Source: Flavobacterium sp. UBA7665 (GTDB lineage Bacteria; Bacteroidota; Bacteroidia; Flavobacteriales; Flavobacteriaceae). From it: DNA of 64,000 nucleotides. The notes beneath the pieces are model-generated. The model was given only the letters and a program-made list of their open reading frames with translations, was not told the DNA's origin and did no database searches. Location: the NCBI GenBank assembly GCA_002483285.1, contig DLHP01000030.1, positions 201,277 to 265,276 of the forward strand, read 5' to 3'. The position numbers were made by a program, and so were the translations under genes. Every line of letters begins with the position of its first letter. Position 1 is the stretch's first letter. Below, in pieces: positions 8,053 through 16,917 of the stretch.

Positions 8053-8643
8053 TTATTGGTTGTTTTTGAGTTTGATTTGCAACATCATCGCCGCATCGAG
8101 ATGCTCTCGTAATGATGCCGTTTCTAGTGCGAGCCATTTTTTTAGTGCGGCGTCCGAGGTTTTATCGGTAGCGTCGGTATACTCGCGGATGGACGACCCA
8201 TGCTTATCTATAACGAGGTCGAGATAGCGCTTGTCGAAATCTTCAATGTCCTTTTTATTCAGTGCGTTGTAGTCTTCTTTGTTGTCGTCGGTTAGCGATG
8301 TGGGAACCGAAACTTGTTTGGACGCTGCCAATCGCGACAACTCTTTCATTTTAGCAGTGTGCATGTCCTGCATCATTTTTCCGAAGTCCTTTACCGCAGC
8401 ATTGTTGCTTTTAATTGAAGCGAGTTTGCCTAGTTCGGCTTGTTGCAGATTGAACTCGGCTACATCGGCTAGAAATTCGGCTTCGTTTTCTTTTTCATCT
8501 TCGAATTTTGCTTCGTTTTGCGCTTCGGCTACCGATTTGGTATCCTCTGGTTTAGGATTGTTTTTACAAGCGGTAAAAGCCAATCCCAAGGCAAAAACAA
8601 GCGCGGCAGACAAATGAATACGACTATAAAATTTTCTATTCAT
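8053..8643 (-). CDS. DUF4142 domain lipoprotein
   Basis: 196 residues with a lipoprotein signal peptide (lipobox LAFTAC, mature Cys at residue 26) and a low-complexity Glu/Lys linker. A helical DUF4142 domain follows, with the ADVAEFNLQQAELGKLA helix and two later helices of the ferritin-like fold (DFGKMMQDMHTAKMKEL; LDLVIDKHGSSIREY). It probably sits on the periplasmic face of a membrane. DUF4142 proteins are linked to envelope or oxidative stress in Bacteroidota, but their activity is not established. Followed closely by the lmo0937-type gene. Confidence 0.88.
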   Translation of the reverse strand: MNRKFYSRIHLSAALVFALGLAFTACKNNPKPEDTKSVAEAQNEAKFEDEKENEAEFLADVAEFNLQQAELGKLASIKSNNAAVKDFGKMMQDMHTAKMKELSRLAASKQVSVPTSLTDDNKEDYNALNKKDIEDFDKRYLDLVIDKHGSSIREYTDATDKTSDAALKKWLALETASLREHLDAAMMLQIKLKNNQ

Positions 8644-8738
8644 GGTATAATGGTGAATTAATCTTGTGTGCTATAAGACAAATTTCATGGTTTTTTGGGG
8701 CGGGGTCGTTATAGAATATTTCGCAAATGTTATAAGAT

Positions 8739-9662
8739 TCACAAAGTGTCATTTTTTGCCTCGAATATTTCCTTTTTGATTTCGACCGCATAATCATTCG
8801 GTACAATTTTCTTTCCGTAAGAATGTGCGTAAACCTTGGTAAATTCGGCTCCGAAGTACAAAATGATGGCCGAATAATACACCCAAACCAAAATAATAAT
8901 TACCGATCCCGCCGCGCCATACGCCGACGCCACCGACGAATTCCCCAGGTACAACCCGATTAAAAACTTACCAATCATAAACAGTACCGACGTCACGCCA
9001 GAACCAATAAGGGTATCTTTCCAGGCAATTTTACCGTCGGGCAGCGTCCTAAAAATGATAGCGAAGAGCATAGTGGTACTCACAAAAAGAATCAGAATGT
9101 TGAGTACATAAAAAAGATAGATAGTCGCGTCTGGGAAATAAAGCCTCAAACGGTTGTTAAGCGCATCCATGACCGTGTTAACCGTAAGGCTCACGAGTAA
9201 CAGAAATCCTACCACCGCAATCATCGAAAATGACATCAATCGGTTTTTAATGAACTTCATAAGTCCTTTCTTAGGTTTGGGCTTGAGTCCCCAAATAAAG
9301 TTAATCGAGCTCTGGATTTCGGCAAAAACCCCTGACGCACCTATAATCAAAGTCACCACGCCCACGATCGTCGCGAATACATTATTGTTAGAAAGTTCGA
9401 CATTCTTAATCATTTTCTGGATTTCAAGCGCCGCCTCGTTTCCGACAAATCCGTTGATCTGCCCGAAGAATTGCCCGGTTACAGCCTCTACGCCAAAGAA
9501 CACGCCGCAAATGGATAGTATAATCATAATCAGCGGCGGCAATGAGAATATCGTGTAATAGGACAAGGACGCACTGAGCTTGATGGCGTTGTCATCGTCG
9601 AATTCGGTATAAGTTTTCTTTAATAGAATCCAAGTCTTTTTGAAGAAAGGTTGTTTTTCCAT
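8739..9662 (-). CDS. YihY/virulence factor BrkB family membrane protein
   Basis: 307 residues, about six predicted membrane helices. The family hallmark is visible near the N-terminus (ASLSYYTIFSLPPLIMIIL) and in the middle (GASGVFAEIQSSINFIWG); a hydrophilic tail follows the last helix. The family was once annotated as RNase BN, which is not supported. Function unknown. Only 9 nt separate it from the upstream FAD oxidoreductase gene, so they form a two-gene operon. Confidence 0.9.
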   Translation of the reverse strand: MEKQPFFKKTWILLKKTYTEFDDDNAIKLSASLSYYTIFSLPPLIMIILSICGVFFGVEAVTGQFFGQINGFVGNEAALEIQKMIKNVELSNNNVFATIVGVVTLIIGASGVFAEIQSSINFIWGLKPKPKKGLMKFIKNRLMSFSMIAVVGFLLLVSLTVNTVMDALNNRLRLYFPDATIYLFYVLNILILFVSTTMLFAIIFRTLPDGKIAWKDTLIGSGVTSVLFMIGKFLIGLYLGNSSVASAYGAAGSVIIILVWVYYSAIILYFGAEFTKVYAHSYGKKIVPNDYAVEIKKEIFEAKNDTL

Positions 9663-9671
9663 GTTGTAGTT

Positions 9672-10871
9672 TTATCTGTCAAACGAAAAAATTTCCGCGT
9701 CTGCGTTGGGTATACCTTGTATCAAATCAGTTATAATCTCTGCAGCAATCAGGCTAAAAGTGATGCCGTTGCCACCAAAACCAAGCGCGAAATAACTGTT
9801 TTTTACCGGCTGGTAAGCACCGATATAAGGCAATCCGTCTTTGGTTTCGCCAAAAGTTCCCGTCCAGCTGAACTCGGCGTCGAATACTTTATCGGGAAAT
9901 ATTTTCTTAAAGTCGGCCACCAGTTGTTTCGACTTTTTCTGGATAAGCGCATCGCGTTTCGTGGGATCGTAAAACGCATCATCACGGCCGCCAATGAGCA
10001 TCCGGCCGTCCGAAGTCGTGCGCAAATACAAGTACGGATTGGCGGTGCTCCACAATAACGTATTGTTTTTCCAGAATTGTGTTTTTGGATATTGTTCGCT
10101 GATTACCGCGTAAGTCGACTTGAGTTCGACGATTTTCTTGTCTATCATTTCTGTAACCTCATATCCGGTAGCATAGACTACATGCTTTGCTTTAATGGTG
10201 CATTCGTCTTGGGTTTTGGCGACTACTCCGTTTTTGTCGTGTTTGATGTTGGAAATCCTGGTACGGTCATAAATGTGGTGGTTCCACTCCTCCTTATACT
10301 GCAACAACCGATGTGTGAACGAATAGGCATCGATGACCGCGCCATGCTGTGATAGGATGGCTGCCGGAGAGGAAAATCCAAATTGCTTGCGAATGGCATC
10401 GACGTCCAGGTATTTTACATCAAAACCCGCTTCTTTTCGGGCCTTAAATTCGCGCTCGAGTAACGGCACATCTTTTTTAAAGGCCGCAAAATACAAACTG
10501 TCACGACGCTGGAAATCGCCATAATCCAGGTCTGCGGCTATCTTGCCAATCTTTTCAATAGCCTCATTGCAGAGGTGATAGGCGCGTTGCGCATGATCTT
10601 TACCCACGATTTCGCTGAGTTTGCAAAGCGGAACATCAATTTCGTATTGCAGCAGCGACGTGCTTGCACAGGTACTTCCCAGCCCAACGGTGCGCGCATC
10701 TACCGTGACACAACTAATGCCTGCTTTGATCAAATGGTAGCGCATCAAGGCACCCGAAATTCCCGCCCCAACAATCAAAACCTCGGTTTGGATGTCTTTG
10801 GCAAGTTTCGGAAAAGTAAAAGGCAGCCCATTTTTAATGAGCCAAAAAGGGTAGCCACTTCGTAGTATCAC
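9672..10871 (-). CDS. FAD-dependent oxidoreductase (DAO family)
   Basis: 399 residues. The dinucleotide-binding loop VLIVGAGISGALM lies near residue 31, and a C-terminal FAD contact GFGGNGITFSLIAAEI closes the fold, as in glycine oxidase/GlpD-like amine oxidases. YPFWLIKNGLP at the N-terminus is typical of a flavobacterial subgroup; the substrate cannot be told. No signal peptide. A TATTTTTG box at 10895-10902 precedes it. Likely co-transcribed with the YihY gene downstream. Confidence 0.87.
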   Translation of the reverse strand: MILRSGYPFWLIKNGLPFTFPKLAKDIQTEVLIVGAGISGALMRYHLIKAGISCVTVDARTVGLGSTCASTSLLQYEIDVPLCKLSEIVGKDHAQRAYHLCNEAIEKIGKIAADLDYGDFQRRDSLYFAAFKKDVPLLEREFKARKEAGFDVKYLDVDAIRKQFGFSSPAAILSQHGAVIDAYSFTHRLLQYKEEWNHHIYDRTRISNIKHDKNGVVAKTQDECTIKAKHVVYATGYEVTEMIDKKIVELKSTYAVISEQYPKTQFWKNNTLLWSTANPYLYLRTTSDGRMLIGGRDDAFYDPTKRDALIQKKSKQLVADFKKIFPDKVFDAEFSWTGTFGETKDGLPYIGAYQPVKNSYFALGFGGNGITFSLIAAEIITDLIQGIPNADAEIFSFDR

Positions 10872-10894
10872 GTTGCATGTATTAAGGTATGCGT

Positions 10895-10902
10895 CAAAAA
10901 TA
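10895..10902 (-). promoter_or_regulatory. TAnnTTTG box for the FAD oxidoreductase operon
   Basis: TATTTTTG on the minus strand, 23 nt upstream of the start codon at 10871. Confidence 0.55.
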
Positions 10903-11090
10903 CAAAGCGGTGATTTTATAATTTAACAAGAATTTTATAGAATTACAAGATGTGAAATTTATGCAAAATATAAGTTTCCTGCCTCGTGTTTTCGCTACCT
11001 TTATGCGAACGAAAAAGACACGCTATGAAATCTACAACCACTTCTTCTGATAGCCAGACCGGCTCAGAGCCCAAAAAAAATCACACCAAA

Positions 11091-11621
11091 ATGCTGGGTA
11101 ACAAAATTGTCCTATCGACCATTTTAATCCTCGCCATCCTGATAGGCTGTAAAACCAAAAATGCTACCGATTCTAAAAGACTCGACCTGACCTTTGAACC
11201 CAAAAGCAACAGCACCGTTTCTGGTACAGCGACTTTCATTCAAAAGGACGGAAAAGTAACTTTTACCGCTACGCTCGCCGGCCTTAAACCCGGAGTACAC
11301 GCCATCCACATCCATGAAAAAGCAGATTGTTCGGCCGCCGACGCGAGTTCTGCAGGCGGACACTGGAATCCCACCTTTAAAAAACACGGCCGTTGGGGAC
11401 AGGGCGAATACCACAAAGGAGACATCGGTAACTTTACTGCCGACGCCAGTGGAAATGGAACCATAACACTCACCACCGACGAATGGTGTATTGGCTGCGA
11501 CGACAAAACCAAAGATATTCTGAACAAGGGATTGATTGTCCATGAAGGTTTTGACGATTTTGCCACACAACCCACCGGGAATGCCGGCGGACGGGTTGCC
11601 TGCACCGCCATCATTAAATAA
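11091..11621 (+). CDS. sodC: Superoxide dismutase [Cu-Zn], lipoprotein
   Basis: A periplasmic or outer-membrane-anchored enzyme that dismutates superoxide. Copper and zinc ligands are all visible: HIHEKADC, GGHWNP, KKHG, HKGDIGNF and LIVHEGFDDF, with the late GGRVAC. With the start at 11091 the protein begins MLGNKIVLSTILILAILIGC, a clean lipoprotein signal, giving 176 residues. An ATG at 11025 would add 22 polar residues; a TACCTTTA box at 10996 permits either. An insert with two Cys (EWCIGCDD) precedes the last His. Co-transcribed with the YdeI-like gene, 6 nt downstream. Confidence 0.9.
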   Translation: MLGNKIVLSTILILAILIGCKTKNATDSKRLDLTFEPKSNSTVSGTATFIQKDGKVTFTATLAGLKPGVHAIHIHEKADCSAADASSAGGHWNPTFKKHGRWGQGEYHKGDIGNFTADASGNGTITLTTDEWCIGCDDKTKDILNKGLIVHEGFDDFATQPTGNAGGRVACTAIIK

Positions 11622-11627
11622 TCGCGT

Positions 11628-12194
11628 TTGGAAAAGGAACTCCACTATTTCAAGAATTCACAAGAATGGCGCCTTTGGCTGCATGAGAACCATGACAAAT
11701 CCAAAGGCGTCGATCTTGTTTTTTATAAGGTAAACAGCAGTTTTGAAAGCATGCGTTGGGAAGAAGCGGTGCAAGTGGCGATATGCTACGGTTGGATCGA
11801 TTCGACGGTTCGCAAATTAGACGACGAGCGCCGCAAGCAAACCTTTACGCCGCGCAAAGACAAAAGCGTTTGGAGCAAAGTCAACAAGACCTACATCGAT
11901 CAACTGATCAAAGACGGCTTGATGCACGAAAGTGGCTTTAGAAAAATCGAAACGGCCAAACAAAACGGTTCGTGGGAATCGCTCGACCATGTAGAAAACC
12001 ACACCATGCCCGAGGATCTTGAAGCCGCTTTTAAGAAGAATAAAAAAGCGAGTGAGAACTTTTACAATTTTAGCCCATCGTATCGCAAAAGCTACCTTTA
12101 CTGGCTCAACCAGGCCAAACGCGAGGAGACGCGAGCAACAAGAATCCAAACCATTGTTGAACTTTGTGAGAAAAACATCAAGGCACGGCAGTAG
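11628..12194 (+). CDS. YdeI/OmpD-associated family protein
   Basis: 188 residues, cytoplasmic. The family pattern is clear: WLHENHDKSKGVDLVFYK, then WEEAVQVAICYGWIDSTVRKLDDERRKQTFTPRK, then a helical C-terminal half ending in a YRKSYLYWLNQAKREETRATRI motif. TTG at 11628 is the start: it gives MEKELHYF, lies 6 nt after the sodC stop, and no ATG follows before the conserved region. Relatives are called bacteriocin-protection or DNA-stress proteins; role here unproven. Confidence 0.88.
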   Translation: MEKELHYFKNSQEWRLWLHENHDKSKGVDLVFYKVNSSFESMRWEEAVQVAICYGWIDSTVRKLDDERRKQTFTPRKDKSVWSKVNKTYIDQLIKDGLMHESGFRKIETAKQNGSWESLDHVENHTMPEDLEAAFKKNKKASENFYNFSPSYRKSYLYWLNQAKREETRATRIQTIVELCEKNIKARQ

Positions 12195-12300
12195 TTATTT
12201 TGACTTTTAAATGTGACGCTGCAGTTTTAACCGAATGTTTCGGTAGCATCAACACCATTTAAAATTTAAAATTCGACATTTAAAATTGCTTCAAAAGGCA

Positions 12301-12308
12301 TAGTTTTG
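12301..12308 (+). promoter_or_regulatory. TAnnTTTG box for the LETM1-related gene
   Basis: TAGTTTTG, 20 nt before the ATG at 12329. The upstream gap carries an AAATTTAAAATT / ACATTTAAAATT direct repeat (about 12259-12288). Confidence 0.6.
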
Positions 12309-12328
12309 CAACAGAAAATTCCAAAACG

Positions 12329-13528
12329 ATGATTAACCCTTCGGCGCACGGCTGGATCGACAAATTTTTCCTCGAGCAAAAAGCATTGCCCGAAAAACCT
12401 TTGGACGATGCCGAAACCTTTTACCTTGGCACGCGCGGCACAGGTTTTATTTACGGTCACATCGTTTCATTTTATGCGCTGGAGCATATCAATCCCCAAG
12501 GTTGGCTGCATGACGAGATTTCTAAAACAGCTTTGCTCAATAGCCTTTATGGTACTTATAGGCTCCTGACAGCCAATCCATCTTCTGCCGATTTTATTCA
12601 AAAAGCAGTCGCCTTTTACAATGAAATGAACCCGCAAAGCTTTAATTTGTTTAAAAAAGTGCTGCCGAGTTCATCTGCTTCATTGACGTTGGAGAAAATC
12701 ATCGATGATCGGGTGCAAACCAATGACAACATCATCAGTAAGAATTTCTCGCACATTGTCACCAATGCGTTGCTGTTTGTCGATGTGCTCGCTTTCAGGC
12801 ATTTTTTAGACGAGGGCCACATTCCCGAGAAATACCTCAAGAAAATCGAGGAAACCATCGTAAGTATTGTAACCCTTGCTCTTAAAACCAAAGCCAACAA
12901 GTCACAACACGACGATTTGCTCATTAAGCTTTTTGAAGCTTCGGTGCGTTACAGCAAGTTTTCTAAGGTCAATATCCAGAATCTGGACGAACTGCAACTG
13001 GACTACTATACCGATTTACTCGAAAGACAATACCTTGTAGACATAGCCGGACTGGCGCTTTGGAGCGATGGAAAGGTAGAAAAAGACGAGGCGTATTTCC
13101 TGTATGCGATAGGTCAGGTGCTCGGCGTATCCGAAGCCTTTGTGGCCCAAAGCATTGAATCGACCGATCAATTCATCTCCAAGTACAGAAAGGAAATCCC
13201 CTATTTCAACTACTCGAATCCCGTTAAACACTTTTACGACCAGACGACGCAATTGGTGTTGACGCTGATCAGCCGCAATAAAAAACGACTGGTGAAAGAA
13301 ATATCCGAAAGCAAAGAACTCATGGTTCTCCTGGCCCACTCTACCACTCGCGATCTGGACAAAGCCGAAAAAAGAAAAGTGAAGAAACAGTTGCTCGATG
13401 TATGTAAAACCATTCCTTCACTAACCATTTTCCTGATTCCCGGCGGAAGCCTGTTGCTGCCCATTCTAATCAAGTTTATCCCGCAGATGCTGCCATCGGC
13501 CTTTAACGAAAATCTGGATCAGGAATAA
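12329..13528 (+). CDS. LETM1-related biofilm-associated protein
   Basis: 399 residues with no signal peptide. A central TerB-like helical region (YLVDIAGLALWSDGKVEKDE, about residues 232-251) is followed by a C-terminal LETM1-like segment in which KRKVKKQLLDVCKTIPSLTIFLIPGG precedes a hydrophobic stretch LLLPILIKFIPQMLPSAF. The family is widespread in Flavobacteriia and takes its name from a biofilm phenotype; a membrane-associated role is probable, biochemistry unknown. Monocistronic, with its own promoter and a bidirectional terminator shared with the carbonic anhydrase gene. Confidence 0.87.
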   Translation: MINPSAHGWIDKFFLEQKALPEKPLDDAETFYLGTRGTGFIYGHIVSFYALEHINPQGWLHDEISKTALLNSLYGTYRLLTANPSSADFIQKAVAFYNEMNPQSFNLFKKVLPSSSASLTLEKIIDDRVQTNDNIISKNFSHIVTNALLFVDVLAFRHFLDEGHIPEKYLKKIEETIVSIVTLALKTKANKSQHDDLLIKLFEASVRYSKFSKVNIQNLDELQLDYYTDLLERQYLVDIAGLALWSDGKVEKDEAYFLYAIGQVLGVSEAFVAQSIESTDQFISKYRKEIPYFNYSNPVKHFYDQTTQLVLTLISRNKKRLVKEISESKELMVLLAHSTTRDLDKAEKRKVKKQLLDVCKTIPSLTIFLIPGGSLLLPILIKFIPQMLPSAFNENLDQE

Positions 13529-13534
13529 AAAAAA

Positions 13535-13549
13535 CCGCTGAATCAGCGG
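13535..13549. terminator. Bidirectional terminator
   Basis: CCGCTG / CAGCGG stem with A-rich and T-rich flanks between the convergent LETM1-related and carbonic anhydrase genes. Confidence 0.65.
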
Positions 13550-13558
13550 CTTTCATTT

Positions 13559-14197
13559 TTAGAATTTGAGTTGGTAAACCTTGTCGAGGTCTTTCTCAGA
13601 ACTGATGTTGACATCCAGGTCGTTGACAAATCCCGATCCTACGCCGTAAGCCCAACCATGCAGGGTTAGATCCTGTCCGTTTCTCCAGGCTCCTTGTACG
13701 ATCGAGGTTTTGGCCAGGTCAAAAACCTGTTCCTGGACATTGATTTCAACAAACTTGTCAAAACGAGTGTTTTCATCGGCAATAGAATCCAGGTAGGTAT
13801 TGTGCAAGCGATACACATCTTTGATATGGCGAATCCAGTTGTCTATAATCCCGATAGAGTCGTTGCCCATCGCGGCCTTAATACCTCCACAGCCATAGTG
13901 GCCGCAGACAATTACGTGTTTTACTTTAAGGACATTTACGGCGTAATCCAGTACACTGAGCATGTTCATGTCTGAGTGTACCACCATGTTGGCGATGTTA
14001 CGGTGTACAAAAACCTCGCCTGGCTTGGCCCCGATGATTTCGTTTGCGGGAACACGGCTGTCTGAGCAACCAATCCACAACAAGGGTGGGGTTTGCCCTT
14101 TGGCAAGTTCTGCAAAATAATTCGGGTCTTTGGCAAGCATGCGCTCTACCCATTCCCTATTGTTGTCTAATATTTTTTTATAGAAATCCTGGCTCAT
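13559..14197 (-). CDS. can: Beta-class carbonic anhydrase
   Basis: Interconverts CO2 and bicarbonate. 212 residues; zinc ligands and catalytic dyad are visible in WIGCSDSRVPA (Cys, Asp-Arg) and CGHYGCGG (His, Cys). Cytoplasmic, no signal peptide. It is the second gene of an operon led by a SulP anion transporter 58 nt upstream, which suggests joint bicarbonate handling. Confidence 0.93.
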   Translation of the reverse strand: MSQDFYKKILDNNREWVERMLAKDPNYFAELAKGQTPPLLWIGCSDSRVPANEIIGAKPGEVFVHRNIANMVVHSDMNMLSVLDYAVNVLKVKHVIVCGHYGCGGIKAAMGNDSIGIIDNWIRHIKDVYRLHNTYLDSIADENTRFDKFVEINVQEQVFDLAKTSIVQGAWRNGQDLTLHGWAYGVGSGFVNDLDVNISSEKDLDKVYQLKF

Positions 14198-14255
14198 GAT
14201 AAGTGTTTTATGTGTTTGAAAACCCGATAAAAATAGGCATTAATATCGGGCAAAA

Positions 14256-15908
14256 TTAAATAGTGTCGTCTGTTTTGATTTCGCGCTTAACAGTTGTTCG
14301 TTTTGCCGCGTCATAATAATGCTCAAAAGTAACTTTGTTGGGCGTTTCCTCGGTATTCTCCAAGTGATAGGCTTTTTTAAATCCTTTGAGCTTGACCTTG
14401 ATATTTTCATCGATGGCACGCGTGGTCTTGAATTCGCGGATCAGGTCCAGAATGTCGTGCGCAATGTAAACCGTGTCATGGGCGTTGATGATTACCTTAG
14501 AATTCTCAGGGATTTCAGAAAGTGTAGACTTAATCGCGGCTTTGTTTAAGAAAGAAACTTCCTGTGCCAGGTCAATGTGGATGACATCGCCATCTTCATA
14601 CTTCTCCTTACGGAAATTGTACGCGCGCTTAAGGTTTCCTTTCAACACGAAAATGATACTGATGACGATACCCAGCAAGACGCCCTTAAGTAAATCAGTG
14701 AATACAACACCCACCAGCGTTGCAATAAACGGGATGAATTGGTATTTGCCCTTTTCCCAAAAATGTTTAATGGTCGATGGTTTTGCCAACTTGTAGCCCA
14801 CCAAAAGTAAAACAGCTGCCAAGGTCGCGAGCGGAATTTTGTTGAGCACCACGGGAATAGATACCACGCAAAGCAACAGCAATACCCCATGGATAATAGC
14901 CGACATCTTAGACTTCGCGCCCGCGGCAGCGTTGGCAGAAGTACGCACCACAACAGACGTCATGGGCAATCCGCCCAAAAGCGAACTAAGCATGTTTCCG
15001 ACGCCTTGTGCACGCAATTCATTGTTGGTATCGGTGTACCTTTTCTGTACGTCCATTCGATCGGCAGCTTCAATGCAAAGCAAAGTTTCGATCGAGGCGA
15101 CAATCGCAATCGTGAGACCAGTCATCCAAACCTTTGGGTTCGTAAATCCGCTTAAGTTTGGCGTAGTAATGATGGCTTGTATTTCTTCTATACTTTGCGG
15201 AATCGGCAGAGAAACCAAGTGTTCGCGCGCAATTTCGAGCGGACTTCCCGTAGCAATGAAGATTTCATTGAGTACAATACCAACAATAACTGCCGTTAAA
15301 GCGCCCGGAATCAACTTCAGTTTCTTAAGTGCCGGAACTTTGTCCCATGAAATCAATATGATTAAAGAAATTGCCGTGATAACGATAGATCCCAATTGCA
15401 CATGGTTGACCAGTCCCAATAGGGCCGAAATGGTGTTGTTCCCATCGTCCTGCAAAAAGGACTCATCGCCTTCAAAATCGCTGTCGTAGCCAAAGGCGTG
15501 CGGCAACTGTTTTAGGATGATGATGATCCCGATTCCCGCGAGCATGCCTTCTATGACATTGGTAGGAAAGTAATTCGAGATACTACCCGCTTTGATAAAA
15601 CCGAGCGCCAATTGGATTAATCCCGCTATAAAAACCGAAGTTAAAAAGATATCAAAGGCACCCAAGTCAGAAATTGCAGTCAATACGATAGCAGTTAAAC
15701 CGGCTGCGGGACCCGAAACGCTTAGGTGGGATTTACTTAGGTAACCCACGACGATTCCGCCGATAATACCCGCAATAATTCCCGAAAATAAAGGAGCGCC
15801 AGATGCCATGGCAATGCCCAGACACAACGGAAGCGCCACCAGAAAAACCACTAAACCCGACGCAAAGTCAGACTTAAGGTTAGCAAAAAGATTGATTTTT
15901 TTTGTCAT
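14256..15908 (-). CDS. SulP family inorganic anion transporter (putative bicarbonate transporter)
   Basis: 550 residues: a membrane domain of many helices starting FASGLVVFLVALPLCLGIAMASGAP, and a short C-terminal STAS domain from about residue 445 (VIHIDLAQEVSFLNKAAI). Some SulP proteins (BicA, DauA) move bicarbonate or dicarboxylates, others sulfate. Linkage to a carbonic anhydrase gene favours bicarbonate here, but the substrate cannot be read from the sequence. An 11-bp inverted repeat (15925-15935 / 15974-15984) lies just upstream of the start. Confidence 0.9.
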   Translation of the reverse strand: MTKKINLFANLKSDFASGLVVFLVALPLCLGIAMASGAPLFSGIIAGIIGGIVVGYLSKSHLSVSGPAAGLTAIVLTAISDLGAFDIFLTSVFIAGLIQLALGFIKAGSISNYFPTNVIEGMLAGIGIIIILKQLPHAFGYDSDFEGDESFLQDDGNNTISALLGLVNHVQLGSIVITAISLIILISWDKVPALKKLKLIPGALTAVIVGIVLNEIFIATGSPLEIAREHLVSLPIPQSIEEIQAIITTPNLSGFTNPKVWMTGLTIAIVASIETLLCIEAADRMDVQKRYTDTNNELRAQGVGNMLSSLLGGLPMTSVVVRTSANAAAGAKSKMSAIIHGVLLLLCVVSIPVVLNKIPLATLAAVLLLVGYKLAKPSTIKHFWEKGKYQFIPFIATLVGVVFTDLLKGVLLGIVISIIFVLKGNLKRAYNFRKEKYEDGDVIHIDLAQEVSFLNKAAIKSTLSEIPENSKVIINAHDTVYIAHDILDLIREFKTTRAIDENIKVKLKGFKKAYHLENTEETPNKVTFEHYYDAAKRTTVKREIKTDDTI

Positions 15909-15924
15909 AATACCTTAGATGAGA

Positions 15925-15984
15925 TGTAATACAATGGCCCTCACGCATCATTGCGGGAACCTGAATAAACGCGATTGTATTACA
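15925..15984. promoter_or_regulatory. Inverted repeat upstream of the SulP gene
   Basis: TGTAATACAAT (15925-15935) and ATTGTATTACA (15974-15984) are perfect inverted copies separated by 38 nt; a small CGCA/TGCG hairpin lies in the loop. A perfect 10-bp palindrome CCCGATCGGG follows at 15985-15994. The right arm contains the stop codon of the upstream 92-residue gene. It could be a transcript hairpin or a looping operator; function unproven. Confidence 0.5.
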
Positions 15985-16258
15985 CCCGATCGGGCGGCGG
16001 TATGAAGATGGATGAAGCGATATTGTTATGCTTCAGGAGGTTTTCTGATGAAATCACGCGGGACAATTGTGGCCGGAAAAATACCAGACTCAAGGTTTCA
16101 AACTTGAATTCGGCCTTTACCTCCTTGTGCGTAAGCTCTTCCTCAGACATACTGTAAAAGTAAGAAGTGTCGGTACTTTTCTTGATGACACTTACAATGG
16201 TAGGAGTCGACAGGAAAGTCACGAATACAATTAAAAGTATGTTAACAGCTAATTTCAT
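15980..16258 (-). CDS. Hypothetical protein with N-terminal membrane segment
   Basis: 92 residues starting MKLAVNILLIVFVTFLSTPTI, an uncleaved anchor or signal peptide, then a charged middle (MSEEELTHKEVKAEFKFE) and a C-terminus ending IPPPDRV. I recognise no family. The start at 16258 is only 6 nt after a TACTTTTG box (16265-16272), so the mRNA may be nearly leaderless. In line with the SulP gene 71 nt downstream and possibly co-transcribed. Confidence 0.6.
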   Translation of the reverse strand: MKLAVNILLIVFVTFLSTPTIVSVIKKSTDTSYFYSMSEEELTHKEVKAEFKFETLSLVFFRPQLSRVISSENLLKHNNIASSIFIPPPDRV

Positions 16259-16264
16259 CTCGCG

Positions 16265-16272
16265 CAAAAGTA
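16265..16272 (-). promoter_or_regulatory. TAnnTTTG box for the 92-residue gene
   Basis: TACTTTTG on the minus strand; the ATG follows 6 nt after the box. Confidence 0.55.
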
Positions 16273-16331
16273 GGTGTTAACTTCAAAAGTTAAAAACACG
16301 TCCTCTAAATTTATCGGAAATTTAACATGAT

Positions 16332-16811
16332 TTATAGCGTTTCTTCGAGCCACGCGTTCATCATCCAAATGGTCTTTTCCTGTTGGGCAATGAAATCACT
16401 GATCATCGTTTGGGTTCCTTCATCATTGATTGCACCCGATTTGCTAAGGATAATACGCTCTATTTTAAGCAGCTGCGACAATGACGCCACGATGAGAGCG
16501 ATTGCTTTTTCATCGTTAGAAATGTCTTTCCCTACCGTTAGCTTGTTGTGTTTTAGGTAATCCTCAAAGGTGTGCAATGGTGTCCCGCCTAGTGTAAGGA
16601 TGCGTTCGGCAATCAGGTCTATTTTGAGTTGGCTGTCATTGTAAAGTTCCTCGAATTTAAGGTGCAAATCAAAAAAACGCTTGCCGCGAATGTTCCAGTG
16701 CAGCCCACGCAAGCTTTGGTAGTAGACTTGAAAGTTAGAGAGTAAAGTGTTAAGTTCAATGATAATTTCGGCCGATTCTTTGACGGGCAAGCCCAAAATA
16801 TTGGTTTTCAT
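16332..16811 (-). CDS. dps: Dps family DNA-protecting ferritin-like protein
   Basis: 159 residues, standard Dps length. The intersubunit ferroxidase site is visible: LRGLHWNIRG supplies the His, and FFDLHLKFEELYND supplies the Asp/Glu ligands. Dps dodecamers oxidise Fe(II) with peroxide, store iron and coat DNA under oxidative stress. Divergent from oxyR across a 106-bp region, with a TAATTTTA box at 16841-16848, so direct OxyR control is likely. Confidence 0.93.
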   Translation of the reverse strand: MKTNILGLPVKESAEIIIELNTLLSNFQVYYQSLRGLHWNIRGKRFFDLHLKFEELYNDSQLKIDLIAERILTLGGTPLHTFEDYLKHNKLTVGKDISNDEKAIALIVASLSQLLKIERIILSKSGAINDEGTQTMISDFIAQQEKTIWMMNAWLEETL

Positions 16812-16892
16812 AATCTTAATTTTTAAAAATTTGTTCGGCGTAAAATTACCTCAAATCTTTCCCTTCGATATAGCCAAAAACTATTATTTTCT

Positions 16893-16900
16893 TATTTTTG
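16893..16900 (+). promoter_or_regulatory. TAnnTTTG box for oxyR
   Basis: TATTTTTG, 17 nt before the oxyR ATG at 16918, in the shared dps/oxyR control region. Confidence 0.55.
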
Positions 16901-16917
16901 CATAAATTTTACATATC

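Noticed and set aside
8739..9662. Annotation of the YihY protein as ribonuclease BN
   Set aside because: The name was based on an old misassignment; this is a membrane protein without nuclease motifs.
10986..11090. Longer superoxide dismutase start at 10986
   Set aside because: It lies upstream of the TACCTTTA promoter box and would bury the lipoprotein signal peptide.
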